Source: Acidimicrobiales bacterium
GTDB taxonomy: Bacteria; Actinomycetota; Acidimicrobiia; Acidimicrobiales; DATDAH01
Direction: 5' to 3'
Length of the DNA: 64,000 nucleotides
Assembly: GCA_016794585.1 (NCBI GenBank)
Contig: JAEUJM010000040.1
Span: 124,001 to 188,000 of the forward strand
Positions within the stretch are counted from its first letter, which is position 1, and each line of letters begins with the position of its first letter. The position numbers were made by a program, and so were the translations under genes. The notes under the pieces are model-generated. The model had not been told where the DNA came from. It ran no database searches and was given only the letters and a program-made list of their open reading frames with translations. Of the stretch, positions 42,078 through 50,333 are shown piece after piece.

Positions 42078-43120
42078 GCGCGCTCGACGCCGCGCTCGCC
42101 GGCGAGGGCCCGGTCATCGTGGCGGAGGTGGCCCAGGCCCACGACGGGAGCCTCGGCACCGCCCACGCCTACATCGACGCGGTGGCCCGCGCCGGCGCCG
42201 GCGCGGTCAAGTTCCAGACCCACCTGGCCCACGCCGAGAGCACCCGTGACGAGCCCTGGCGGGTCCCCTTCAGCCCGCAGGACGCCAGCCGCTACGAGTA
42301 CTGGGAGCGGATGGCCTTCACCCCCGACCAGTGGGAGGGGCTGCGTCGGCACGCCGCCGACGCCGGACTCGCGTTCGTCAGCTCGCCGTTCTCGCTCGAA
42401 GCCGTGGCCCTGTTGGCCGACATCGGCACGGACGCCCTCAAGGTGGCTTCGGGTGAGGTCCCCCACCTCGAGCTCGTGGACGCCTGTGCGGCCACGGGCG
42501 TGCCCGTGCTCCTGTCCAGCGGCATGAGCCCGCTCGCCGAGCTCGACGACGCCGTGGCCCGCGTCCGGTCGGCCGGTGCGCCGCTCGCGGTCCTGCAATG
42601 CAGCTCGAGCTACCCCTGCCCGCCCGAGGCGGTCGGCCTCAACCTGCTGGGTGCGTTCCGTGACCGCTGGGGCTGTCCCGTCGGCCTCTCGGACCACACC
42701 GGGACGATCTATCCGGGGCTGGCCGCCGTCGCGCTCGGCGCCGACGTCGTGGAGGTGCACGTGACCCTGAGTCGCGAGGCCTTCGGCCCCGACGTGGGCT
42801 CGTCGGTCACGACCGCCGAGCTGCGCCAGCTCACCGAGGGCGCCCGGGCCATCGCCACGATGCTGCGGCATCCCGTCGACAAGGACCGCGCCGCCGCCGA
42901 GCGCTCGGACCTCCGGACGGTGTTCACCCGCAGCCTGGTCGCAGCGTCATCGCTCCCGGCCGGCCACGTCCTCGGCGCCGGCGACCTCCTCGCCAAGAAG
43001 CCGGGGGGAGGCCTGCCCCCGGGCGAGCGGGAGGCGCTCCTGGGCCGGCGCCTGCAACGGTCGTTGCAGGCCGACGAGCGCGTGACCCTCGACGCCATCG
43101 AGCCGGAGGTGGGGACGTGA
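42074..43120 (+). CDS. neuB: N-acylneuraminate (nonulosonic acid) synthase, NeuB family
   Basis: 348 residues. It starts at TTG 42074, whose TTGA overlaps the previous stop; no better start exists before the conserved VIVAEVAQAHDGSLG. The TIM-barrel landmarks are AGAGAVKFQTH, KVASGEVPHLELV, LLSSGMSPL, VLQCSSSYPCPPEAVGLN and VGLSDHTGTIYPGLAA. An SAF (antifreeze-like) domain follows from about residue 280 (FTRSLVAASSLPAGHVL). The family condenses ManNAc or its 6-deoxy-diamino analogue with phosphoenolpyruvate to make sialic, legionaminic or pseudaminic acid. NeuC and NeuA homologues are two and three genes downstream. Confidence 0.92.
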   Translation: MSALDAALAGEGPVIVAEVAQAHDGSLGTAHAYIDAVARAGAGAVKFQTHLAHAESTRDEPWRVPFSPQDASRYEYWERMAFTPDQWEGLRRHAADAGLAFVSSPFSLEAVALLADIGTDALKVASGEVPHLELVDACAATGVPVLLSSGMSPLAELDDAVARVRSAGAPLAVLQCSSSYPCPPEAVGLNLLGAFRDRWGCPVGLSDHTGTIYPGLAAVALGADVVEVHVTLSREAFGPDVGSSVTTAELRQLTEGARAIATMLRHPVDKDRAAAERSDLRTVFTRSLVAASSLPAGHVLGAGDLLAKKPGGGLPPGEREALLGRRLQRSLQADERVTLDAIEPEVGT

Positions 43121-44061
43121 CCACCACCCCGGACGCGCCGTCCCCCGACGGGCCGCCGCTCGACCTCGACCCACCGGAGGCCACGCCCGACCTCCCCGAG
43201 GACGACCGACCCGCACCCCGCAGGGGGCACCCCGAGGTGTCGGTGCCCACGATCACCATCACGCCGGCCAAGGGTTGGATCCGTCTCGGCCTCGCCGACG
43301 TCTGGGCCTATCGCGAGCTCCTCTACTTCCTGACCTGGCGGGACATCAAGGTCCGGTACAAGCAGACCGCGCTCGGCGCCGCGTGGGCGGTCCTCCAGCC
43401 GTTCATGACCATGGTCGTGTTCAGCCTCTTCTTCGGGCGCCTGGCGGGCATCCCGTCGGAGGGGGTGCCCTACCCGGTGTTCGCTTACGCCGCTCTGGTC
43501 CCGTGGACCTTCTTCGCCAACGGGGTCACGCTCTCGTCCCAGAGCATGGTGGGCAACTCCAACCTCATCACGAAGGTGTACTTCCCGCGCCTGATCGTGC
43601 CCGTGGCGGCCGTCGTGTCGGGGCTGGTGGACTTCGGGATCGCCATGGTCGTGCTGTTCGGGATGATGGCGTTCTACGGGATCGTCCCCACCTGGCAGGT
43701 CGTCACCCTCCCCGTCTTCCTCCTGCTCGCGTTCGTGACGGCCCTCGGCGTCGGGCTGTGGCTCTCCGCCCTGAACGTCAAGTACCGGGACATCCGCTAC
43801 ATCGTCCCGTTCCTGATGCAGTTCTGGCTCTTCGCGACCCCGATCGCCTATCCGAGCACCCTGCTCGACGAGCCCTGGCGGACCATCTACGGCCTCAACC
43901 CGATGGTCGGCGTCGTCGAGGGCTTCCGCTGGGCCCTGCTCGACACCCGAACCGCGCCGGGGCTCACCACCCTGCTCTCGGCCGTGGCGGCGGTCGCCCT
44001 GCTCGTCTCGGGCGCGTACTACTTCCGTCGCATGGAGAAGACGTTCGCCGATGTCGTCTGA
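43117..44061 (+). CDS. Polysaccharide ABC exporter permease (Wzm/TagG type)
   Basis: 314 residues from GTG 43117 (GTGA overlap). A proline/acid-rich cytosolic N-terminus of about 60 residues precedes the ABC2-type membrane domain. YFLTWRDIKVRYKQTALGAAWAVLQPF is split by its amphipathic interface helix, and six membrane segments follow. NVKYRDIRYIVPFLMQFWLFATP is the typical conserved region. It pairs with the Wzt-type ATPase five genes downstream to flip or extrude a lipid-linked glycan. It overlaps the NeuC-like gene by 11 bp. Confidence 0.93.
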   Translation: MTTTPDAPSPDGPPLDLDPPEATPDLPEDDRPAPRRGHPEVSVPTITITPAKGWIRLGLADVWAYRELLYFLTWRDIKVRYKQTALGAAWAVLQPFMTMVVFSLFFGRLAGIPSEGVPYPVFAYAALVPWTFFANGVTLSSQSMVGNSNLITKVYFPRLIVPVAAVVSGLVDFGIAMVVLFGMMAFYGIVPTWQVVTLPVFLLLAFVTALGVGLWLSALNVKYRDIRYIVPFLMQFWLFATPIAYPSTLLDEPWRTIYGLNPMVGVVEGFRWALLDTRTAPGLTTLLSAVAAVALLVSGAYYFRRMEKTFADVV

Positions 44062-45250
44062 GCCCACGGGCGGGCCGGCGGGTCGCCGGGACGAGCAGCG
44101 GCGCCGGGTGTGCGTCGTCATCACCGCGCGCCCCAGCTACAGCCGCATCAAGACGGCGCTCAGCGCCCTCGACGCCCACCCAGCGGTCGACCTCCAACTG
44201 GTGGTGGGCGCCTCGGCGCTGCTCGACCGCTACGGCAGCGCGGTGCACCAGATCACCGCCGACGGCTTCACCGTGGCCGCCGAGGTGACCATGGTCCTCG
44301 AGGGGGAGAACCCGACCTCCATGGCGAAGACGACGGGGCTCGGCGTGCTCGAGCTGGCGACGGTGTTCGCCAACCTCGCCCCGGACGTGGTGGTCACGGT
44401 CGCGGACCGCTACGAGACCCTCGCCACCGCCGTGGCGGCGGCGTACATGAACATCCCGCTGGCGCACGTGCAAGGTGGCGAGGTGAGCGGCTCCATCGAC
44501 GAGAAGGTGCGCCACGCGATCACCAAGCTGGCCGACGTCCACTTCCCGGCCACGCCGCTGGCCGCCGAGCGGATCATCAAGATGGGCGAGGACCCCGGCA
44601 CCGTCCACGTGACGAGCTGCCCGTCGATCGACCTCGCCGCGGAGGTGGCCGCCGACCCCGCCCTCGGCTTCGACCCCTTCGAGCGCTACGGCGGGGTCGG
44701 CGCCCCGGTCGACCTGGCAGGCGGGTACCTCGTGGTGCTCCAGCACCCGGTCACGACCGAGTACGAGCAAGCACGGTCCCACGTCGGTGAGACCCTCCAC
44801 GCGGTGGCCGCCACCGGCCTTCCCACGCTCTGGTTCTGGCCCAACGTCGATGCCGGCTCGGACGGCACCTCGAACGCCATCCGCGCCTTCCGGGAGATAC
44901 AGCGGCCCGACAACATCCACTTCTTCAAGAACTTCGCGCCGACCGACTTCCTCCGCCTGCTCGCCAACGCCTCGGTGCTCGTGGGCAACTCGTCGGTAGG
45001 CATCCGCGAGTGCGCGTTCCTCGGCGTGCCGACGGTGAACATCGGATCGCGCCAAGGCGGCCGCGAACGGGGGCCCAACGTGGTCGACGTCGGCTACGAC
45101 CGGGACGAGATCCGCCGGGCCATCGACGCCCACCGTGCCCACGGCCCCTATCCCCCCGACCACCTCTACGGCGACGGGCGGGCCGGCGAGCGCATCGCCG
45201 ACCTGCTCGCCACCGTGCCCCTGAGCGTGGAGAAGCGCCTGTGCTACTGA
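44051..45250 (+). CDS. neuC: Hydrolysing UDP-sugar 2-epimerase, NeuC/LegG type
   Basis: 399 residues. Characteristic stretches: VVITARPSYSRIKTAL, VTVADRYETLATAVAAAYMNIPLAHVQGGE, EKVRHAITKLADVHF, VLQHPVTTEYE and VGNSSVGIRECAFLGVPTVNIG. This is the hydrolysing epimerase type that releases UDP and yields ManNAc, or in the legionaminic branch 2,4-diacetamido-2,4,6-trideoxymannose, as substrate for NeuB. It lies between the exporter permease and NeuA. Sequence alone does not separate NeuC from LegG. Confidence 0.9.
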   Translation: MSSEPTGGPAGRRDEQRRRVCVVITARPSYSRIKTALSALDAHPAVDLQLVVGASALLDRYGSAVHQITADGFTVAAEVTMVLEGENPTSMAKTTGLGVLELATVFANLAPDVVVTVADRYETLATAVAAAYMNIPLAHVQGGEVSGSIDEKVRHAITKLADVHFPATPLAAERIIKMGEDPGTVHVTSCPSIDLAAEVAADPALGFDPFERYGGVGAPVDLAGGYLVVLQHPVTTEYEQARSHVGETLHAVAATGLPTLWFWPNVDAGSDGTSNAIRAFREIQRPDNIHFFKNFAPTDFLRLLANASVLVGNSSVGIRECAFLGVPTVNIGSRQGGRERGPNVVDVGYDRDEIRRAIDAHRAHGPYPPDHLYGDGRAGERIADLLATVPLSVEKRLCY

Positions 45251-45281
45251 CGGCACCCCGACCGGGCGGACGTCCGCGCCC

Positions 45282-45998
45282 GTGAGCCGGGTGCTGGGCC
45301 TGGTGCCCGCACGCGCGGGGTCGAAGGGCGTACCGGGCAAGAACACCCGCGTGCTGTCGGGCCGACCGCTGCTCGCCCACACGGCCGAGGCCGCCACCGC
45401 CGCCCGCTCGCTCGACCGGCTCGTCCTGTCGACCGAGGACCCGGCCATCGCCGCGCTGGGTGAGTCCCTCGGCCTCGAAGTCCCGTTCCTGCGACCGCCC
45501 GAGCTCGCCGACGACACCACCCCCATGCTGGCGGTGCTCCAGCACGCCCTCGAGGCCCTGGCCGACGACACCATCCAGGTCGTCTGCCTCCTCCAGCCGA
45601 CCTGCCCGTTCCGGGCACCCGGACTGATCGACCGGTGCGTCGCCCGCCTCGACGAGAGCGGCGCCGACGCGGTGGTCACCATGGTCCCCGTCCCTGCCGA
45701 GCACAATCCGCACTGGGTCTACGAGCGGGGGGACGACGGCCGCCTCCGCCTGGCCACGGGGGAGACCGACCCCATCGGTCGGCGCCAGGACCTCCCGCCC
45801 GCGTTCCACCGGGACGGCTCGGTCTACGTGTGGCGGGCGGGCGCCATCCTGGCGGGACGACCGTACGGCGACCACCTCGAGGCGGAGGTGCTCGACCCCA
45901 CCCACACCGTGAACATCGACACCCCCGCGGACTGGGCCCGCGCCGAGGCGCTGGCCGCCGAGCTCGCCACCACCGCGGACGGCCCGGGCCCGGGCTGA
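45282..45998 (+). CDS. neuA: Acylneuraminate cytidylyltransferase (CMP-nonulosonate synthetase)
   Basis: 238 residues from GTG 45282. The N-terminal nucleotide-binding motif VPARAGSKGVPGKNTR is diagnostic; LLQPTCPFRAPGLID, RDGSVYVW and VNIDTPADWARAE follow. The enzyme activates a nonulosonic acid with CTP to the CMP-sugar used by glycosyltransferases. Its stop shares bases with the ATG of the next AsnB-like gene (TGATG). Whether the substrate is sialic or legionaminic acid cannot be decided from sequence. Confidence 0.93.
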   Translation: MSRVLGLVPARAGSKGVPGKNTRVLSGRPLLAHTAEAATAARSLDRLVLSTEDPAIAALGESLGLEVPFLRPPELADDTTPMLAVLQHALEALADDTIQVVCLLQPTCPFRAPGLIDRCVARLDESGADAVVTMVPVPAEHNPHWVYERGDDGRLRLATGETDPIGRRQDLPPAFHRDGSVYVWRAGAILAGRPYGDHLEAEVLDPTHTVNIDTPADWARAEALAAELATTADGPGPG

Positions 45999-47734
45999 TG
46001 TGCGGCATCGCGGGCATGTTCGGGCCCGGCGCCCGCCGGGAGGCGGTCGCCGCCATGGTCGAGCACCTCCGCCACCGGGGCCCCGACGCGCAGTGGGTGG
46101 TGGGGGCCACGGGCGAAGGGGCCGTCCTCGGGATGGACCGCCTCGCCGTGATCGACCGCTCCCCCGCCGCCGACGTGGCCCTGGTGGCCCCCGACGGCAC
46201 CCGGCTCGCCTTCAACGGCGAGGTGTACAACCACGTCGAGCTCCGGGCCGAGCTGTCGTCGTACCCCTTCGCCTCCCACAGCGACACCGAGGTGCTCCTC
46301 GCCGCGCACCACCGGTGGGGGGAGGCCGCCCTCCCCCGGCTCCTCGGCATGTTCGCCGCGCTGCTGTGGAACGAGCGCGGACGACACCTCCTGGCGGTGC
46401 GCGACCGGTTCGGCGTGAAGCCGCTCTACTACCACCACGCCACCGACGGCACCGTCACCCTCGCCAGCGAGGTCGGCGCGCTCTTCGCCGCCGGGGTGCC
46501 CGCCCACCCGGACCCCGCGGCGTGGGCGACCTACCTCGCCACGGGCCGCTCCGACGGACACACCTTCTGGCAGGACGTCGAGGAGCTGCCCGCCGGGCAC
46601 CTGCTGCGGTGGCACGACGGCGACGTCACCGTCGTCCGGTGGTACGACGTGGCGGAGAGGACCGGCGACGAGGACGACCATCGTTCCGAGGCGGTCGCCG
46701 CCGCGGAGTACCGCGAGCTCCTCGAGGAGAGCGTCGGCCTGCGCTTCCGGTCGGACGTGCCCGTGGGCGTCAACCTGAGCGGCGGCCTCGACTCGGCCAC
46801 GCTCCTCGGCCTCGTGCGCCGCCGCCCGGACGAGCAGGTCGTGGCGTACACGTTCACCACAGGGGACGAGCGCTACGACGAGACGCCCTGGGTGCGCGAG
46901 ATGCTGCGCGACGTGCCCCACCGGGCCGTCACCACGATCCTCGAACCGCGGGACGTGCCCGCCCTCGCCGCCGCCGTGCAGCGCCACCAGGACGCCCCCT
47001 TCGGAGGCCTGCCCACGCTGGCCTACGCCCAGCTGTGCCAGCGCGCCCGCGACGACGGCACCATCGTGCTCCTCGACGGCCAGGGCATGGACGAGCAGTG
47101 GGCGGGCTACGACTACTACGGCCTCGCCGGCACGGGCGACGCGGTGCCCGTGGTGCAGGGCACCTCGGCCCGCCCCGTGCGCCCCGAGGCGCTGACCCCC
47201 GACTCCGCCGCGCTGGTCCAGGTGCCCGACGACCCGGACGGCTACCACGACCCGCTGCGCCAGCTCCAGCACCGTGACCTCGTGGCGACCAAGCTGCCGC
47301 GCGCGCTGCGCTTCAACGACCGGGTCTCGATGCAGGCCTCCACCGAGCTGCGCGAGCCCTTCCTCGACCACCGGTTGGTCGAGCTGGCCCTGCGGCAGCC
47401 GGCCGACCGCAAGCGCCGCGACGGGACGACGAAGTGGCTCCTCCGGCGCATCGCCGCCGATCTCCTGCCGGAGCCCCTCGTCGAGGCGCCCAAGCGGGCG
47501 GTCCAGACCCCCCAGCGCGAATGGCTCCGTGGCCCGCTCCGGCCGTGGGCGACCGAGCGCATCGAACGGGCGCTGACCGCGGTCGGCGCCACCTGGCTGG
47601 ACGAGGGAGTGGTGCGCGCCGAATGGGCCGCGTTCGCCGACGGCGAGGGCGACCATGGGTTCTTCGCCTGGCAGTGGGTGAACCTCGGTCTGGCCGTCGA
47701 GCAACGGCCGACCGCGTTCGGGCTGGTGCCGTGA
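45998..47734 (+). CDS. Asparagine synthetase-like glutamine amidotransferase
   Basis: 578 residues starting MCGIAGMF at ATG 45998. The glutaminase domain has Cys2, LRHRGPDAQW and NGEVYNHVEL; the synthetase domain has NLSGGLDSATLLGL and LLDGQGMDEQWAGYDYY, a variant of the usual GEGxDE motif. This is the most compact of the three AsnB-like proteins, with HQDAPFGGLPTLAYAQL before the acceptor pocket. Being coupled to NeuA, it may amidate the nonulosonic acid carboxyl or another uronic group (inference). Confidence 0.9.
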   Translation: MCGIAGMFGPGARREAVAAMVEHLRHRGPDAQWVVGATGEGAVLGMDRLAVIDRSPAADVALVAPDGTRLAFNGEVYNHVELRAELSSYPFASHSDTEVLLAAHHRWGEAALPRLLGMFAALLWNERGRHLLAVRDRFGVKPLYYHHATDGTVTLASEVGALFAAGVPAHPDPAAWATYLATGRSDGHTFWQDVEELPAGHLLRWHDGDVTVVRWYDVAERTGDEDDHRSEAVAAAEYRELLEESVGLRFRSDVPVGVNLSGGLDSATLLGLVRRRPDEQVVAYTFTTGDERYDETPWVREMLRDVPHRAVTTILEPRDVPALAAAVQRHQDAPFGGLPTLAYAQLCQRARDDGTIVLLDGQGMDEQWAGYDYYGLAGTGDAVPVVQGTSARPVRPEALTPDSAALVQVPDDPDGYHDPLRQLQHRDLVATKLPRALRFNDRVSMQASTELREPFLDHRLVELALRQPADRKRRDGTTKWLLRRIAADLLPEPLVEAPKRAVQTPQREWLRGPLRPWATERIERALTAVGATWLDEGVVRAEWAAFADGEGDHGFFAWQWVNLGLAVEQRPTAFGLVP

Positions 47735-49053
47735 CCGGTCCCCGCGTGCTCGTGGCCGCGAAACGCCTCGATCCCGAGGCCAGCTCCGAAGGCATCTGCA
47801 CCGCGCGGTTCGTGTACGCCGTGTCCGAGGCGGGCACCCCGGTGGCCGTGCTCACCGGCGACGAGGCCGCCACCGAGTCGTCGCTCCGCGCCGACCTCCC
47901 GTGGCTGACGGGGCCGCTGCGCCACTGCACGACGCTGCCCCCCTCCCCGACCCGCGGGGGGCACCGCATCCGGGTGGCGGTCGACCTCGCCGGGACCGCG
48001 GTGGACGGGCACCCCACCTGGTACCGACGATCCGTGGAGGCCTGGCGGGGCGCGCTGGAGTCGGCCCTCGCCGAGGAGCCGCCGGACGTCCTCGTCACCC
48101 GTGGTGCAGGCGGCGGCTTCGAGCCCCACCTCGCGACCCTCTCCCTCGACCCCGACGTCCCGTGGGTGGCGCACTACCACGACCCCTGGCCCGCGAGCCG
48201 GTGGCCCGATCCCTACCGCGCCCCCCGTACCCGGGCGATGCGCCTCCAGGAGCGCGGCCACGAGCGCATCCTGCGACGCGCCGACGCCCTGACCTTCCCC
48301 AGCGCGCGCCTGCGCGACTGGGTGGTGGGCGGCGACACCGGCCTCTTGGCCAAGTCCCACGTGGTGCCCCACTCGCTGGACCCGTGGCCGTCGCCCCCGG
48401 GCATCGACGGCGACCTCGTCGCCGGTGCGCTCGACCGCCCGTTCACGCTGGTCCACGCCGGCACCCTGCTGCGCCACCGCCGCATCGATCCCCTGGTCGA
48501 GGCCGTCGCCACCTTCGTGACCGGCGACCACGAGCGGGCGGGCGCCACCCGTCTCGTCCTGGCCGGCCCGGTCAACGCCACCGGCACGGAGGGCCCCTCC
48601 ACCGACGGCCCCGGCCCGGAGCTGGTCGCCGCGCTCGAGGCGTCGGGCGTCGTGCGACGCCACGAGGGGCGGGTCAGCCGGGCCACGGCCCGTGCCCTCG
48701 TCGAGGGGGCCACGGCGGCCGTGCTCATCGAGGCACCGGGAGCCGAGAGCCCGTTCTTCCCCGCCAAGCTGACCGACTACGTCACGGCCGGGCGTCCGGT
48801 ACTCGCCCTGAGCCCCCGGGAGTCCGTAGCCTCCGACCTCATGGGGGAGGCACATCCGCTGCGCGTCGCACCCGACGACGTCACCGGCGTCGTCACCGCA
48901 CTCGAGCGGTTGTGGGAGGCCGCGGCACGCGGCACCACCGACACCCTGCGGATCGACCCGGCCCGGACCGCCGACCTGTCGCCCCCGAACATCGCCCGGG
49001 CGTTCGCCGGCGTCCTCGACGCCGTCACCGCACCGACCCGGAGCCGACCGTGA
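47731..49053 (+). CDS. GT4-like glycosyltransferase
   Basis: 440 residues from GTG 47731 (GTGA overlap). It is a GT-B protein with the N-terminal KRLDPEASSEGICTARFVYAV, HYHDPWPASRWPDP, LTFPSARLRDWV and a C-terminal domain with LVHAGTLLRHRRID and FPAKLTDYVTAGRPVLAL. The E-x7-E motif is not canonical (AESPFFPAK), which also happens in relatives related to WbuB-like enzymes. It is not part of the HxxxRTGAP array family. It precedes Wzt. Confidence 0.82.
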   Translation: MTGPRVLVAAKRLDPEASSEGICTARFVYAVSEAGTPVAVLTGDEAATESSLRADLPWLTGPLRHCTTLPPSPTRGGHRIRVAVDLAGTAVDGHPTWYRRSVEAWRGALESALAEEPPDVLVTRGAGGGFEPHLATLSLDPDVPWVAHYHDPWPASRWPDPYRAPRTRAMRLQERGHERILRRADALTFPSARLRDWVVGGDTGLLAKSHVVPHSLDPWPSPPGIDGDLVAGALDRPFTLVHAGTLLRHRRIDPLVEAVATFVTGDHERAGATRLVLAGPVNATGTEGPSTDGPGPELVAALEASGVVRRHEGRVSRATARALVEGATAAVLIEAPGAESPFFPAKLTDYVTAGRPVLALSPRESVASDLMGEAHPLRVAPDDVTGVVTALERLWEAAARGTTDTLRIDPARTADLSPPNIARAFAGVLDAVTAPTRSRP

Positions 49054-50333
49054 GCGACCTCGCCATCGAGGTCCGCGACCTCTCGAAGTACTACACGCTG
49101 GGCCAGACCCTCCAAGGCACGCAGACCTTCCGCGAGGCCGTGTCCGACACGGTGGCCCGCCCGTTCCGTCGGCGTGGTGGCGATGACGCCGAGGTCTCAC
49201 CTCGCGAGAAGGCGCACCTGTGGGCCCTGCGGGACGTCAACTTCGACCTCGCCAGCGGCGAGGTACTCGGCGTGATCGGCCGCAACGGCGCGGGCAAGAG
49301 CACCCTGTTGAAGATCCTGGCCCGGATCACCGACCCGACCGAGGGGCACGTCACCATCCGCGGCCGCGTCGGGTCCCTGCTCGAGGTCGGCACCGGCTTC
49401 CACTCCGAGCTGACGGGCCGCGAGAACGTCTACCTGAGCGGCGCCATCCTCGGCATGCGCCGCACCGAGATCGACCGCAAGCTCGACGAGATCGTGGCCT
49501 TCGCCGAGGTCGAGAAGTTCCTCGACACACCCATCAAGCGGTACTCGAGCGGCATGGGCCTGCGCCTGGCGTTCGCGGTCGCCGCCCACCTCGAGCCCGA
49601 AGTGCTCCTCGTGGACGAGGTCCTGGCCGTCGGCGATGCCTCGTTCCAGAAGCGCTGCCTCGGCAAGATGAGCGAGGTGGCCGCCGAGGGGCGCACCGTC
49701 CTCCTGGTGAGCCACAACATGGCGGCCATCGAGAACCTCTGCCACCGGTCCATCGTGTTGCACCACGGCGAGCTGACCTACATGGGGCCGCCCACCGAGG
49801 GCATCCGGCGCTACCTCGCCGCGGTCCTGCCCGAGCAGGAGGCCGACCTCTCCGACCGTGACGACCGCCGGGGCACGGGCCGGGCCCGGGTGACGAGCGT
49901 GCGCATCCACGACGAGGGCGGGGCCCCCATGCCGGTCCTCCAGTGCGGCGCCGCCGCGGTGTTCGAGATCGAGTACGAGGCCGCCCAGGACCGCCCCATC
50001 CGCAACCCCATCTTCGAGCTGAAGTTCACCGACCAGATCGGCAACCGCCTCTTCACGGTCTCCACGTTCCTGGCCGGCATCCACTACCCAGAGGTCCCAT
50101 CCGCAGGTTCCGTGTTCTGTGAGGTGCCGCAGGTGCTGCTCCCGCCGGGTGAGTACACCTTCGACGCCTACCTGATCTCCAACGACGAGCTGTGCGACGA
50201 GGTCGAGCGCGCCGGGGAGGTCACCGTCGTGGAGTCCGATGTGTTCGGATCGGGACGCATCCCGAAGAAGATGCTGTACGGGCAGTTCGTGATGCCCCAC
50301 CGCTGGCACGCCCGCCACCCGGCCGATGGCTGA
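49050..50333 (+). CDS. Polysaccharide ABC exporter ATPase with carbohydrate-binding C-domain (Wzt type)
   Basis: 427 residues from GTG 49050 (GTGA overlap). The ATPase shows Walker A GRNGAGKST, signature YSSGMGLRLAFAVA, Walker B VLLVDEVLAVGD and the switch LVSHN. A C-terminal beta-sandwich of about 140 residues (FEIEYEAAQD, LPPGEYTFDAYLISNDE) resembles Wzt carbohydrate-binding domains, which recognise the modified non-reducing end of the finished chain. That implies a defined terminal decoration; the nearby FkbM methyltransferase or a carbamoyl or dioxygenase mark are candidates (inference). Confidence 0.93.
   Translation: MSDLAIEVRDLSKYYTLGQTLQGTQTFREAVSDTVARPFRRRGGDDAEVSPREKAHLWALRDVNFDLASGEVLGVIGRNGAGKSTLLKILARITDPTEGHVTIRGRVGSLLEVGTGFHSELTGRENVYLSGAILGMRRTEIDRKLDEIVAFAEVEKFLDTPIKRYSSGMGLRLAFAVAAHLEPEVLLVDEVLAVGDASFQKRCLGKMSEVAAEGRTVLLVSHNMAAIENLCHRSIVLHHGELTYMGPPTEGIRRYLAAVLPEQEADLSDRDDRRGTGRARVTSVRIHDEGGAPMPVLQCGAAAVFEIEYEAAQDRPIRNPIFELKFTDQIGNRLFTVSTFLAGIHYPEVPSAGSVFCEVPQVLLPPGEYTFDAYLISNDELCDEVERAGEVTVVESDVFGSGRIPKKMLYGQFVMPHRWHARHPADG

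Noticed and set aside
42074-45998. Naming the NeuB, NeuC and NeuA proteins as legionaminic enzymes outright.
   Set aside because: The families are not separable by eye; a tree or biochemical data would be needed. The neutral names are used and the pathway is given as a hypothesis.
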